A DNA stretch of 64,000 nt from Hydrogenimonas urashimensis (GCF_016593255.1 NZ_AP023212.1:918001-982000), one strand, 5' to 3'. Positions 1-7,855 are shown, counted from the stretch's first letter. A program made the numbers and translations. Notes: generated from the letters alone by a model not told the origin.

Positions 1-162
1 ACGGGCGGTCAATCCCCAGAAGGTCAGAAACGGCTGCAGAAGATAGACGGACACGAGAATGAGCGAACGCTCCTGCAGATCCTCTGCGAATTTCCATTTC
101 GCGAAAGCACCCAGCGCCACGAAAAGATAGATGCCCAGTATCGAGATCAGTAAATCAACCAT
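1..162 (-). CDS. AEC-family permease, N-terminal fragment (cut by window edge)
   Basis: Only the first 54 codons are present; the gene runs off the left edge. The peptide starts at the ATG at 162-160 and is strongly hydrophobic (LLISILGIYLFVALGAF, then LILVSVYLLQPFLTFWG). The LQPFLTFWG segment resembles the first helices of AEC (auxin efflux carrier/malate permease) transporters of Campylobacterota. This would be an inner-membrane secondary transporter; substrate unknown. It is divergent from the gene at 209. The family call rests on two helices, so it is moderate. Confidence 0.5.
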   Translation of the reverse strand, partial: MVDLLISILGIYLFVALGAFAKWKFAEDLQERSLILVSVYLLQPFLTFWGLTAR

Positions 163-176
163 GGGTAAAAGTATAG

Positions 177-182
177 TATAAT
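177..182 (+). promoter_or_regulatory. candidate -10 box for the gene at 209
   Basis: A consensus TATAAT lies 26 bases before the GTG start at 209, with a GAGGAG ribosome binding site between. No clear -35 box is seen, which is usual for sigma-70 promoters of Campylobacterota. Confidence 0.45.
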
Positions 183-208
183 CATTCAAAAAAATCCGAG
201 GAGACGAC

Positions 209-445
209 GTGGATATCGAAGCGATCAGAAAAGAGTTGAGAGCCTATGAGGACCGGCGGGACGAGTTTTACCGCTATCTCGACGAGAACATTCCCCACGA
301 CGGCAGCACGGGGCTTTATGATTTTCGCACCCGTCCGATGCTCGATGCGGAAAAGGTATACGAACTCTTCCACAAACTCGACTACCAGGCACGTAAGATC
401 CGTGGCATCGTGATCAACGAAATCGTTCAGAAGTCCGACGCTTGA
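209..445 (+). CDS. conserved small hypothetical protein
   Basis: A 78-residue soluble, charged, probably all-helical protein. The GTG start at 209 is supported by GAGGAG at 198-203. No known motif is recognised; the segment around YDFRTRPMLDAEKVYELF has a well-formed helix pattern and the product is rich in Asp, Glu, Arg and Tyr. It overlaps the next gene by 4 bases, so the two are probably translated together. Function unknown. Confidence 0.7.
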   Translation: MDIEAIRKELRAYEDRRDEFYRYLDENIPHDGSTGLYDFRTRPMLDAEKVYELFHKLDYQARKIRGIVINEIVQKSDA

Positions 446-810
446 CACTGCTTCTTCTTCTCGTCGCTGCCGCCGCAGGCATTGTCGTACTGCTCTATGA
501 AAAGCGGCTGCGGGAAGAGAATACCGCCAAACTCCAAAACTACATCGTCCAGGTTCTCCACGACGACAAACTTCTCGAGCGAGAGAAGATAGCGCGCATC
601 ATGGATCTCTTCAGCGAAAACCGATACAGAATCGACGATATGAAAAACGGTACGCTTATCGTCAGCCGCAGGGAATTCAGTGTCGGCGCCGCGTTGATGT
701 GGCTCTCGCTTGCCGGCATCGGCCTGATCGTCTATTTCGCCTACTATTTCCTGAAAAAACCGGAAAGACTCCATGTCGACCTTGCCACAGGAGCCGTCCA
801 TGCCGGATAA
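442..810 (+). CDS. small membrane protein of unknown function
   Basis: A 122-residue protein from a TTG start that overlaps the stop of the previous gene. One hydrophobic segment lies at residues 2-18, a helical charged middle at 20-75, and a second membrane segment at about 83-103 (ALMWLSLAGIGLIVYFAYYF). The 3' end overlaps the start of the YchJ-like gene by 11 bases, so genes 209, 442 and 800 look like one operon. No family is recognised. Confidence 0.65.
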   Translation: MTLLLLLVAAAAGIVVLLYEKRLREENTAKLQNYIVQVLHDDKLLEREKIARIMDLFSENRYRIDDMKNGTLIVSRREFSVGAALMWLSLAGIGLIVYFAYYFLKKPERLHVDLATGAVHAG

Positions 811-1198
811 TCCGAATGAAACCTGCCCCTGCGGATCGGGAAAAACCTACGAAGCGTGCTGCAGAAGATACCTGCAAAAGGGTCTGCAGGCACCGACCGC
901 CGAAGCGCTCTTGCGTTCCCGCTACACCGCCTATGTCAGGGGCGATCTCGACTATCTTGTCGATACCGATTTCCACGAAGTCGACAAAGAAGCGACAGAA
1001 GCTTGGATGCGGAGCACACGCTTTTACAAACTCGAAATTCTGAAAATCTACAAAGGCAAACCTCTGGACAGAAAAGGCCGCATCGAGTTCAAAGCCTATT
1101 TTACGGAAAACGGAGAAAAGAGAGTCCACCATGAACTCTCCGATTTCGAAAAACACAAGGGACGATGGTACTACAGCGGCGGCCTGGCGGCGGAGTGA
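800..1198 (+). CDS. YchJ-like (UPF0225) SEC-C motif protein
   Basis: A 132-residue protein with an N-terminal SEC-C zinc motif: Cys9 and Cys11 in CPCGSGK, then Cys20-Cys21. The remainder (LLRSRYTAYVRGDLDYL and the FKAYF strand) matches the NTF2-like body of YchJ proteins. The motif binds zinc in SecA and related proteins; the cellular role of YchJ is not settled. The ATG at 800 is preferred over one at 773 because AGGAG sits at 789-793, six bases ahead. It overlaps the upstream membrane-protein gene by 11 bases. Confidence 0.85.
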   Translation: MPDNPNETCPCGSGKTYEACCRRYLQKGLQAPTAEALLRSRYTAYVRGDLDYLVDTDFHEVDKEATEAWMRSTRFYKLEILKIYKGKPLDRKGRIEFKAYFTENGEKRVHHELSDFEKHKGRWYYSGGLAAE

Positions 1199-1210
1199 GC
1201 TCCGCCAACA

Positions 1211-1693
1211 TCACACCTTCGCCAGGTCATCGAACGCCCTGGCGTTTCTGGGGCGGTTGATTAGAAGCTTCGAATAGGTGTCCAGAAAGCGGAAATAGGA
1301 CTCCACGATTTTTGGCTCCACATTCTTTGCGTGGATTTCGAGCACCTCCCTCCAGGTTCCCAGCCATTCGGTCCGATGTTTTTCGTTGATACTGAAGGGT
1401 TTGTGCATTTTGACCTGGTCGACATGTCCCAACTCTTCACTGTAACGCTTTGGTCCACCCGCGATTTCGGCGAAATATTTGCCATTGTGCCTCTTGATCT
1501 TTTCGATCTCCTCATCGTCCTGCGGGAAAAAGAAGGCGATATCACTCTCGACAATCCGATCGTAAAATTCTCCGATCATTTTTTTAAAACCTTCCTCCCC
1601 GCCGACAGCCTCGTAAAATCGGGGATCGGGCAGCGAAATCTCCTCCTCTTTCGGAACGTTGTCCGGATCGTAGGAGGTAATGACAAGATTCAT
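1211..1693 (-). CDS. truncated hemoglobin-like globin
   Basis: A 160-residue protein with the truncated-hemoglobin pattern: YEAVGGEEGFKKMIGEFYDRI (A/B helices), then KMHKPFSI with likely proximal His97, then WLGTWREVLE. A 20-residue N-terminal extension and a C-terminal tail make it longer than the 120-140 residues usual in the family. It may bind heme and handle O2 or NO, as in other trHbs. The ATG at 1693 is chosen because GGAG lies just upstream; a longer in-frame start at 1735 lacks this. It converges on the YchJ-like gene. Confidence 0.8.
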   Translation of the reverse strand: MNLVITSYDPDNVPKEEEISLPDPRFYEAVGGEEGFKKMIGEFYDRIVESDIAFFFPQDDEEIEKIKRHNGKYFAEIAGGPKRYSEELGHVDQVKMHKPFSINEKHRTEWLGTWREVLEIHAKNVEPKIVESYFRFLDTYSKLLINRPRNARAFDDLAKV

Positions 1694-1782
1694 CCGCACT
1701 CCTTTTGGGATTTTGCAAACTTTACCATACTCCAAACGGAATTTCGATAAATTTATACCGAAAAATATTCAAAAAACGGAAT

Positions 1783-2685
1783 ATGATGAAATTTGTAATA
1801 CTCGATACCGAAACGACGGGAGCCGAAGAGAAAGACCGCATCTGCCAGATCGCCTACATCGTCGCGTCCCCTCAGCTTGTGGGCACCACAATCGAGGAAG
1901 TGCACGAAGATTTGTGCAAACCGCCGGTTGAAATCGGTTTCGGTGCGATGGCGGTGCACCATATCACCAATGAAACCGTCGCGAAAAAACCGCCCTGCGT
2001 ACAGACCGAGAGTTTCCGACGACTGGAAGAACTCAACACTGCCGAAAACATCCTGGTCATACAGAATGCCCCCTTCGATCTGGCAATGCTCCAAAAAGAG
2101 GGATTCAGATCCCGCATGCCCCTTATCGACACTCTTAGATGCCTGCGTCATCTCTACCCCGATCTGGAGGCTCACGCTCTTCAGTATATACGCTACGCAT
2201 TCGGTCTTTACAAAACAGAAAAGAGAGAGGCCCGATCGATCGGACTCAAAATTTCGCCCCACGATGCCCTCGGCGACGTTTTTATTCTCAAGCTGCTGCT
2301 CGACTACCTTCTGATCGACCACGCGCCCGAGGAACTGGTGGAACTGACGAAAAAACCTATCACCTACAAAACGTTCAAATTCGGCAAATACAAGGGAGAA
2401 GAGATCATCGAAGTGGCGAAAAAGGATCCTGGCTATATCGAATGGCTGCTGATGGAAAAAGAATCAGAGGAGGGGCTGGACGAAGATTGGCGCCAGACCC
2501 TGCAAAAAGCTCTGGAAATCGCGGAGGAAGAGGCCGTCTGGCTCTTTCCTTTCGGCAAATACAAAGGCCAGAGCATCGAAGAGATCGCAAGCCACGATGT
2601 CGGCTATCTCAAATGGGCGCTGGAGAATATGGACAAACTCTCCGAGGGAATGAAAAAGGCGATCAGGAAAAGAATCGAGGCGTAG
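1783..2685 (+). CDS. DnaQ-like 3'-5' exonuclease with two C-terminal GKYKG modules
   Basis: A 300-residue protein. Residues 1-178 carry a DEDDh exonuclease fold: ExoI D8-T-E10, ExoII in NAPFDLAML (about 95-103), ExoIII H160 to D165. Two copies of a short module follow: KFGKYKGEEI to GYIEWLL (about 199-223) and PFGKYKGQSI to GYLKWAL (about 256-280). Modules of this kind are seen at the C-terminus of exonuclease X-like proteins and in DUF3820. It may act in DNA repair or RNA turnover. ATGs at 1783 and 1786 are both possible. It diverges from the globin gene. Confidence 0.8.
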   Translation: MMKFVILDTETTGAEEKDRICQIAYIVASPQLVGTTIEEVHEDLCKPPVEIGFGAMAVHHITNETVAKKPPCVQTESFRRLEELNTAENILVIQNAPFDLAMLQKEGFRSRMPLIDTLRCLRHLYPDLEAHALQYIRYAFGLYKTEKREARSIGLKISPHDALGDVFILKLLLDYLLIDHAPEELVELTKKPITYKTFKFGKYKGEEIIEVAKKDPGYIEWLLMEKESEEGLDEDWRQTLQKALEIAEEEAVWLFPFGKYKGQSIEEIASHDVGYLKWALENMDKLSEGMKKAIRKRIEA

Positions 2686-2804
2686 TCGCTTTTGTGTGGT
2701 ACGTTCTCAAGCGAAGCGGATGCGACGCCAACCGCATCAGGAGAAAATGTTTCAATGCCCCGCCGCCAGCCATGTGGCTGTATTAAAAGGACACAAATAA
2801 AAAA

Positions 2805-2836
2805 AACCGGGCCGCGCAATGCGCGCCACCCGGCTT
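2805..2836 (-). terminator. intrinsic terminator of the cytochrome c gene
   Basis: Read on the minus strand after the stop of the 2862 gene, a GC-rich hairpin (CCGGG and GCGCG arms) is followed by a run of T (the A-run at 2798-2806). This is a textbook rho-independent terminator. Confidence 0.8.
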
Positions 2837-2861
2837 TGGTTAGGTCAAGAGCAAGAAAGTC

Positions 2862-3161
2862 TTACTTCAGGCCGTGAATGTATGCAGCCAGTTCTTTGAT
2901 CTGAGCTTCGTTCAAGCCTGCGACCTGACCTTTCATCAGCATACCCATGCCGTGCTTGTTGAGCGTACCGGCCTGGTAACCTTTGATATCGCTTTCGAGA
3001 GTCGCAGCATCCATTCCGCCGATTACGGCAGATTTTCCGAGAGCTTTCTTCTCACCTTTTGCACCGTGGCATCCGGCACATTTTTTAAACAGTGCAGCTC
3101 CGTCAGCCATTACGAGGCTGGCCGCTCCTGCGAGCATCAGTGCGAGTGTTACTTTTTTCAT
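2862..3161 (-). CDS. periplasmic monoheme cytochrome c (c553-like)
   Basis: A 99-residue class I cytochrome. Residues 1-19 form a Sec signal peptide, heme attachment is CAGCH at 28-32, and the Met-rich HGMGMLMKGQ segment near 70-79 supplies the distal axial ligand. A short protein of this kind carries electrons between periplasmic redox complexes in Campylobacterota. A strong site (AAAGGAG) precedes the ATG, TATAAT lies upstream and a terminator follows, so it is probably a single-gene transcription unit. Confidence 0.9.
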   Translation of the reverse strand: MKKVTLALMLAGAASLVMADGAALFKKCAGCHGAKGEKKALGKSAVIGGMDAATLESDIKGYQAGTLNKHGMGMLMKGQVAGLNEAQIKELAAYIHGLK

Positions 3162-3190
3162 CGTATCTCCTTTTGTTTTTTTGTGATGTG

Positions 3191-3196
3191 ATTATA
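3191..3196 (-). promoter_or_regulatory. candidate -10 box of the cytochrome c gene
   Basis: TATAAT on the minus strand, 30 bases before the ATG at 3161. There is no convincing -35 box at 16-18 bases. Confidence 0.5.
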
Positions 3197-3213
3197 GCGA
3201 ATTCTCATCGCTT

Positions 3214-3235
3214 CGGCTTGACGATCGTCAAGCCG
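3214..3235. repeat. perfect 22-bp palindrome between two cytochrome-like genes
   Basis: CGGCTTGACGA is followed directly by its reverse complement. It lies downstream of the stop at 3265 and upstream of the cytochrome promoter. It could be a terminator stem for the upstream gene, but there is no U-tract, or a regulator site for the cytochrome gene. Confidence 0.6.
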
Positions 3236-3264
3236 TTTCGTTAACGAATGTTGCCGATTCTGCC

Positions 3265-3585
3265 TTAGCAGGCCGGAACGTTGCCGCTGTCGTTCGCATA
3301 CTCGTATGCAAAATCGTACAGATCATCAAGATACTTCTTGATCGATTCGATATTGACTCTCGGGCAGATTTTTTTGATTTCATCGGCGAATTTGCCCTCT
3401 TCCTTGAGCTCTTCCCACTCATCCTGGGAATGTTTGGCCGCGAATTTCGCCCCGTTGAAGCCACACGCATTTTTCAGTTTTTTGCTGTAAACTTTTTGGC
3501 CTTTTGCAGCATCCGCGCTGGCAGAAGTCGCCATCAGGCTCATTGCAACGAATCCCGCTGCCACCACTGTAAGCAATTTTTTCAT
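3265..3585 (-). CDS. cytochrome-c-like periplasmic protein without a CXXCH motif
   Basis: A 106-residue protein with a clear signal peptide (about 1-24, ending ATSASA). The mature part begins AAKGQKVYSKKLKNACGFNG and has the helix layout of a small cytochrome c, ending ESIKKYLDDLYDFAYEY. Where a heme motif would stand, only NACGFNGAKF is present, so covalent heme attachment by CXXCH is not possible. Three Cys remain (ACGF, ICP and the C-terminal AC). Related heme-less proteins are annotated as cytochrome C in Campylobacterota. The ATG at 3585 has AAAGGAGG upstream. Confidence 0.75.
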   Translation of the reverse strand: MKKLLTVVAAGFVAMSLMATSASADAAKGQKVYSKKLKNACGFNGAKFAAKHSQDEWEELKEEGKFADEIKKICPRVNIESIKKYLDDLYDFAYEYANDSGNVPAC

Positions 3586-3689
3586 ATATCCTCCTTTTGA
3601 TTGGATGCCCCGTACGCCGGGCCACCCTTTTGATACCCACATTGTAGAAAACAATCGTGGAGTCATCGTGAAAAAGATTCTAACACAAA

Positions 3690-4109
3690 CTATTTTATTT
3701 TCCCAAATACTTTGTAGGTTTCCCAATAGATATCGATCGCGCTGCGTAAATCCGTATCACTCAAACCGCTTTTGGGCATCAGACCATACTGGCGAATCAG
3801 CTCTTCGGAGGCGAGCGCCTTCTTTTTGGTCGGATATCTCAGAAATCGGTAGAGCGCGCTCTTCACACGACGCTCGCTGCTGTACTTCAGCAGATAGTTG
3901 AAAAAGAATTTGTCCAGCGACACCGGCAATCTCCTGTGACACGCCACGCAGTTGCGCTGATAGACCGATCCCTTGTTTGCATGAGCGGGGATACTCCCCA
4001 AAAACGCACCCTCCAGAAGCAGGGCGATCAAAACAAGATGGCGAATTTTCCGTTTTCGGGTTTCCGCTTTACGCTTTCCGTATCCCGACTTCATCTTTGA
4101 ATCTGCCAC
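3690..4109 (-). CDS. small c-type cytochrome at the end of the two-component operon
   Basis: A 139-residue protein from the GTG at 4109, which has AAAGGTGA at good spacing. Starts at 4148 and 4139 (overlapping the kinase gene) and at 4094 are alternatives. A basic n-region and a hydrophobic segment (HLVLIALLLEGAFLGSIPAHA) form a signal peptide. One heme site CVACH follows at about residues 54-58. The rest is helical with LMPKSGL, whose Met is a possible axial ligand. It follows the histidine kinase by a few bases, so it is probably cotranscribed and may serve the sensed redox process. Confidence 0.75.
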   Translation of the reverse strand: MADSKMKSGYGKRKAETRKRKIRHLVLIALLLEGAFLGSIPAHANKGSVYQRNCVACHRRLPVSLDKFFFNYLLKYSSERRVKSALYRFLRYPTKKKALASEELIRQYGLMPKSGLSDTDLRSAIDIYWETYKVFGKIK

Positions 4110-4114
4110 CCCAA

Positions 4115-5323
4115 TCACCTTTCGCCTCTGTTTTGCCATCTCACCCACACTTTTGTCCCTTCTCCTTTTTTGGACGCGATATCGATTTTCAGGCCGTACT
4201 CGCCGGCGATCATCGCCACGATATTGAGACCGATGCCAAAGCCGCCCACGCTCGTATCGAACCGCTTGTAGCGTTTGAAAGCCTCTTTGACCGCCTTGCT
4301 CTCCATTCCCATCCCGCTGTCTTGCACCAGCAGCTCTCCGGGGCGGAGTCGGACGAAAATTTCCCCGCCCCGTCTGTTGTATTTGATGGCGTTGGAGAGC
4401 AGATTGTCGATCAGCCGCGCCGCCTTCCCTTCGTCGATAAAGAGTTTCACGCCCGGCTGGATATCGGTTTCGATGCCGATTTTTTTCGATTCCGAAAGGA
4501 TGCGGAAGTAGTCGATACGCTCTTGGACGAGCTTCGCCATGTCGACGTACCGGTTCTGGGACGCTGTTTTGTGGTGGAGCACCAGGTAGGTCAGGTCCTG
4601 GTAGATGTTGCTGATGGTCCGCGCCCCGATCTCGATGCGCTTGATCTTTTTGGCGGTCGATTCATCGAGCCTTTGCTCATCGATCATCTCGATATTTGTC
4701 AATATGGCATTGACGGGCGTGTTGAGCTCATGGGTGGTGTCTTTGATGAACCGGTCCAGAAGCCGTATGGCATTGCGCATGGGCGCGAGAAAGAGCCGGA
4801 CCAGCACCAGACCCGCCATCAGAAACACCGCCAGCATCGCCCCGCCGTAGAAGACGATGTTTTTCCATGTCTGAAGAAACCATTGCCTGTCGTCGTCGAT
4901 CTCGACCACCACATATTTGGCCCCAAGATAGTAGGAGTCGAGCACATGGATGTAGTGGATGACATGATCGGTGGTATAGATGACCCGATCCAGCGCCACC
5001 CCCCGCGGATGCTTCAGCGTCGAAAATATCCGGACCTTGTCGGCATCGTAGATGGCCGAGCGGTAGAGCGGATTGCGGGGGTAGGTACGGTAGCGGTCGA
5101 AATAGATATGCAGAAGTTTCAGCCCGTCTATCAGCTCTTTGGAGTACTCCTCCAGCTCCAGACGCTTGGTCTGCAGCATCAGGTCCTTCTGGAGTTTGTA
5201 GTAGATGGTGGAGCCAAGAATGAGAATAAGAAGGGCCAAAAAGGCATACAATCCCAGAAAACGCAGCAGCGTACGCCGCTCGTTATGGGAGATACTTGTA
5301 GCCGTAGCGTTTGATGCTGACAA
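4115..5323 (-). CDS. sensor histidine kinase (two-component)
   Basis: A 402-residue inner-membrane kinase. TM1 lies at about 21-41, a periplasmic sensor domain of about 110 residues follows, then TM2 at 155-179. The DHp box DTTHELNTPVNAI has His198. The catalytic domain has an N-box (NLLSNAIKYN, about 307-316), G1 DSGMGM (335-340) and G2 GGFGIGL (357-363). The sensor domain has no recognised fold. The TTG start at 5323 overlaps the regulator gene by 41 bases and no later standard start fits as well. Confidence 0.85.
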   Translation of the reverse strand: MSASNATATSISHNERRTLLRFLGLYAFLALLILILGSTIYYKLQKDLMLQTKRLELEEYSKELIDGLKLLHIYFDRYRTYPRNPLYRSAIYDADKVRIFSTLKHPRGVALDRVIYTTDHVIHYIHVLDSYYLGAKYVVVEIDDDRQWFLQTWKNIVFYGGAMLAVFLMAGLVLVRLFLAPMRNAIRLLDRFIKDTTHELNTPVNAILTNIEMIDEQRLDESTAKKIKRIEIGARTISNIYQDLTYLVLHHKTASQNRYVDMAKLVQERIDYFRILSESKKIGIETDIQPGVKLFIDEGKAARLIDNLLSNAIKYNRRGGEIFVRLRPGELLVQDSGMGMESKAVKEAFKRYKRFDTSVGGFGIGLNIVAMIAGEYGLKIDIASKKGEGTKVWVRWQNRGER

Positions 5324-5966
5324 TTTTCTCTTTCCCTATGGTTTTGCGCAGGTTCTTGATATAGGTCCGAAGCGCTGTCTCGCTCGGCGTCTCGTCGTAT
5401 CCCCAGAGCGTATCGTAAAAAGTCTCGTGGGCTATCACCTCCCCGGGATGGGTCAAAAAGAGTTTCAAAAGCGCAAGCTCCTTGGGCTGAAGATTGGCAG
5501 GCTTGTCGTCGATGTAGAGAGTATTGCCAACCGAGTCGTAACTGATACCCGGAGCGATTTCGATACGGGGAGCCGGTTTGTGGGAGAAGTTGCGTTTCAG
5601 AAGCGTCCCGATGCGCAGCAGCAGCTCCTTGAGGGCGAAAGGTTTACGGATGTAGTCGTCCGCGCCGCTTTCGTATCCCTCTTCCAGATTTTCGATCGCG
5701 TTCAAAGAGGTGATGAAAATCGCGGGCGTATCGACACCCCGCTCCCTTGAGGCTTTGAGGAGTTCGAATCCGTTGATACCGGGAACATTGACATCCAGAA
5801 GCAGCAGGTCATACCGTTGTTCGTAGAGCTTCTCCTCCGCCTCTTCACCGTCGTAGGCGCACTCCACCTCAAACCCCTCCTCTTCGAGGAAATCGGTCAC
5901 CGTTTCGGCGAGGTTGGTGTCATCTTCGAGAAGAAATATTCTGGTTTTTTTAGTTTTTGCCGGCAT
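5283..5966 (-). CDS. OmpR/PhoB-type response regulator
   Basis: A 227-residue regulator. The receiver domain (about 8-122) has acidic pocket D15-D16, phosphoacceptor D58 (LLLLDVN), Ser87 and Lys108 (RKPF). A winged-helix domain follows (about 135-227), ending IVSIKRYGYKYLP. It is the cognate partner of the overlapping downstream kinase. It overlaps the end of the small periplasmic-protein gene by 17 bases, so the operon is translationally coupled. Target genes cannot be read from sequence; the operon itself is the first candidate. Confidence 0.9.
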   Translation of the reverse strand: MPAKTKKTRIFLLEDDTNLAETVTDFLEEEGFEVECAYDGEEAEEKLYEQRYDLLLLDVNVPGINGFELLKASRERGVDTPAIFITSLNAIENLEEGYESGADDYIRKPFALKELLLRIGTLLKRNFSHKPAPRIEIAPGISYDSVGNTLYIDDKPANLQPKELALLKLFLTHPGEVIAHETFYDTLWGYDETPSETALRTYIKNLRKTIGKEKIVSIKRYGYKYLP

Positions 5967-6174
5967 CTTCGATCTTTTTCTTCGCCTCTTCGTATGCCCT
6001 CTTCTCCTCGGGCGTCATCGTCACTTCCCGCTTTTTGAGTTCGTGCAGGATGACCGGGATATTCCCGCTCTTTTCATATTTTAAAGCGGCGATCAGTTCC
6101 TGGGTACTTCTTTCCGACCAGTCGATGGCGAAGGCGAAAATAACCAGCGCAAGGATCAGCACAAACTTTTTCAT
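5950..6174 (-). CDS. small periplasmic protein, DUF1104-like
   Basis: A 74-residue protein with a signal peptide (MKKFVLILALVIFAFA). The mature part starts DWSERSTQELIAALKY and has a helical tail rich in Lys and Glu (MTPEEKRAYEEAKKKIEDA). The pattern of STQELI, an HELKKRE helix and MTPEEK resembles the DUF1104 family of Campylobacterota, which has no settled function. It lies 3 bases after trxC and overlaps the regulator gene. Its place suggests a periplasmic accessory of the sensor system; that is inference. Confidence 0.6.
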   Translation of the reverse strand: MKKFVLILALVIFAFAIDWSERSTQELIAALKYEKSGNIPVILHELKKREVTMTPEEKRAYEEAKKKIEDAGKN

Positions 6175-6177
6175 CCC

Positions 6178-6612
6178 CTATCCCAGATGCCGCGCCACCA
6201 GCTGGGCGATCTGCTGGGCAGGCAGCGCACCGCTGACACGCTCCATCTCCTGTCCGTTTTTGAAGACAATGATGGTCGGAATGCCGCGTATTCCGAAAGG
6301 TGCCGCGAGCTGCTGATATTGCTCGGTATTGACTTTGGCAAACTGCGCCTTGAGCGGAAACTGCGCCGCAGCCTCTTCGTAGGCGGGAGCCATCATCCGG
6401 CAGGGGCCGCACCAGGGTGCCCAGAAGTCGACGACGACGGGAATATCGCTTTTTTGGATATGGATCGCAAAGGTTTCGGGTGTCAGTTCGACCGGATGGG
6501 TGTCGAGCAGAGAGCCTTTGCAATAGCCGCAGTTGGCCTTGGTATAGTGCTCTTTGACGGGTATACGGTTGACTTTGTGACAGTGTGGGCAAACCACATG
6601 GATGGTTGACAT
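6178..6612 (-). CDS. trxC: thioredoxin 2 (TrxC-type) with N-terminal zinc site
   Basis: A 144-residue protein. The N-terminal zinc ribbon has Cys8-X2-Cys11 and Cys28-X2-Cys31. The thioredoxin fold has the active site WCGPC (67-71) and the cis-Pro loop GIRGIPT. This is the TrxC layout, a cytosolic disulfide reductase linked in other bacteria to oxidative stress. The ATG at 6612 has AAGGAG upstream; a longer frame to 6663 lacks such a site. It is the first gene of an operon that continues through the DUF1104-like, regulator, kinase and cytochrome genes. Confidence 0.9.
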   Translation of the reverse strand: MSTIHVVCPHCHKVNRIPVKEHYTKANCGYCKGSLLDTHPVELTPETFAIHIQKSDIPVVVDFWAPWCGPCRMMAPAYEEAAAQFPLKAQFAKVNTEQYQQLAAPFGIRGIPTIIVFKNGQEMERVSGALPAQQIAQLVARHLG

Positions 6613-6724
6613 GAAGAATCTCCTTCCAAAGATCGCATTCATTTCTGAAACGTTTTCTTTCAACTGATTTTACCTCATTTTTCGTGCATGTTTTGTACAA
6701 TAGGTATCAAAAAAGGCATATTTC

Positions 6725-7855
6725 TTGCGATTTGAAACCTATCCTTTCGAAAAACTGAACGTTTTGCTGGAGGAGATCACTCCCAACGGCACGTACGAGC
6801 CGATCGTTCTGACCATCGGCGAACCGCAGTTCAATACCCCGGCATTCGTCACCGAGGCACTCTGCGAACATGCCCCCCTGCTGAAAAAATATCCGAAAAC
6901 ATCGGGGGAACCGGAACTTCGGGCTGCGATGCGCGTTTTCTTCAAGCACCGTTTCCATATCGAGCTGGACGACTCCCAAATTATCCCCACTTTCGGAACC
7001 CGGGAGTTTCTTTTCAATTTTCCCCAGTTCCTGCTCGCCGATGTCGACCATCCGATGATGGCCTACACCAACCCTTTCTACCAGATCTACGAAGGGGCCG
7101 CCATCGCCAGCGGCGCGAAAGTGCTTCATCTGCATCTGACGAAGGAAAACGGTTTCCTGCCCCCTATCCGTGAACCGGAACTCGCCGGCTGCGACCTGGT
7201 GATTCTCAACTTTCCCAACAACCCCACCGCTTCGGTTATGGATGTCGACACGATGGCGGAGTGGGTCCGCCTTGCGCTGAAGCACGATTTTGTCCTGCTC
7301 AACGACGAGTGCTACAGCGAAATCTATACCCATACGCCGCCGCCCTCTTTGCTCGAAGCTTCCATCCGGGCCGACAATCCTACGTTCAAAAACGTCCTTG
7401 TCATCAACTCGGTTTCAAAGCGCTCCAGCGCCCCGGGCCTGCGAAGCGGTTTCGTCGCGGGCGACGACGGGATACTTCGTGAATACATGCGGTACCGTAC
7501 CTACGTGGGATGCGCCTCCCCCCTTCCCCTGCAGATGGCGGCCGCCGCCGCATGGCGCGACAACGAACACGTCATCGCTTTTCGGGAAAAGTACAAAGAG
7601 AACTTCGAAATCGCCCAAGAGATTCTGGGAATAAAAATCCCCGAAGCGACTTTCTATATCTGGCTGGAAGTGGGGGACGAACTCGCGTTCACCAAAAAAC
7701 TCTACGCCGACTTCAACGTCAAGGTGCTGCCCGGAAGTTTCCTCGGACGCGAAGGGATCGGTCAGGGATTCGTGCGCATCGCACTGGTCGAAAACGCCGA
7801 AAGAACCCTCGAGGCGGTCCGTCGCATCAAACGATGCATTGACGAGATGCTATAA
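6725..7855 (+). CDS. dapC: succinyldiaminopimelate aminotransferase (DapC-type, class I/II)
   Basis: A 376-residue fold-type I PLP aminotransferase. Seen: Gly-rich IGEPQF, NFPNNPT (N165), D194 in LNDECYSE, PLP Lys232 in SVSKRSSAPG and Arg240 in LRSGF. Overall it matches the enzyme of the succinylase branch of lysine/meso-diaminopimelate synthesis in Campylobacterota. Other class I aminotransferases are possible. The TTG at 6725 is taken as start, since the aligned N-terminus (FETYPFEKL) begins there. It diverges from trxC with 112 bases between. Confidence 0.8.
   Translation: MRFETYPFEKLNVLLEEITPNGTYEPIVLTIGEPQFNTPAFVTEALCEHAPLLKKYPKTSGEPELRAAMRVFFKHRFHIELDDSQIIPTFGTREFLFNFPQFLLADVDHPMMAYTNPFYQIYEGAAIASGAKVLHLHLTKENGFLPPIREPELAGCDLVILNFPNNPTASVMDVDTMAEWVRLALKHDFVLLNDECYSEIYTHTPPPSLLEASIRADNPTFKNVLVINSVSKRSSAPGLRSGFVAGDDGILREYMRYRTYVGCASPLPLQMAAAAAWRDNEHVIAFREKYKENFEIAQEILGIKIPEATFYIWLEVGDELAFTKKLYADFNVKVLPGSFLGREGIGQGFVRIALVENAERTLEAVRRIKRCIDEML

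Noticed and set aside
3977-5314. 445-codon open frame opposite the histidine kinase
   Set aside because: Antisense shadow; the minus strand carries H, N, G1 and G2 boxes in order.
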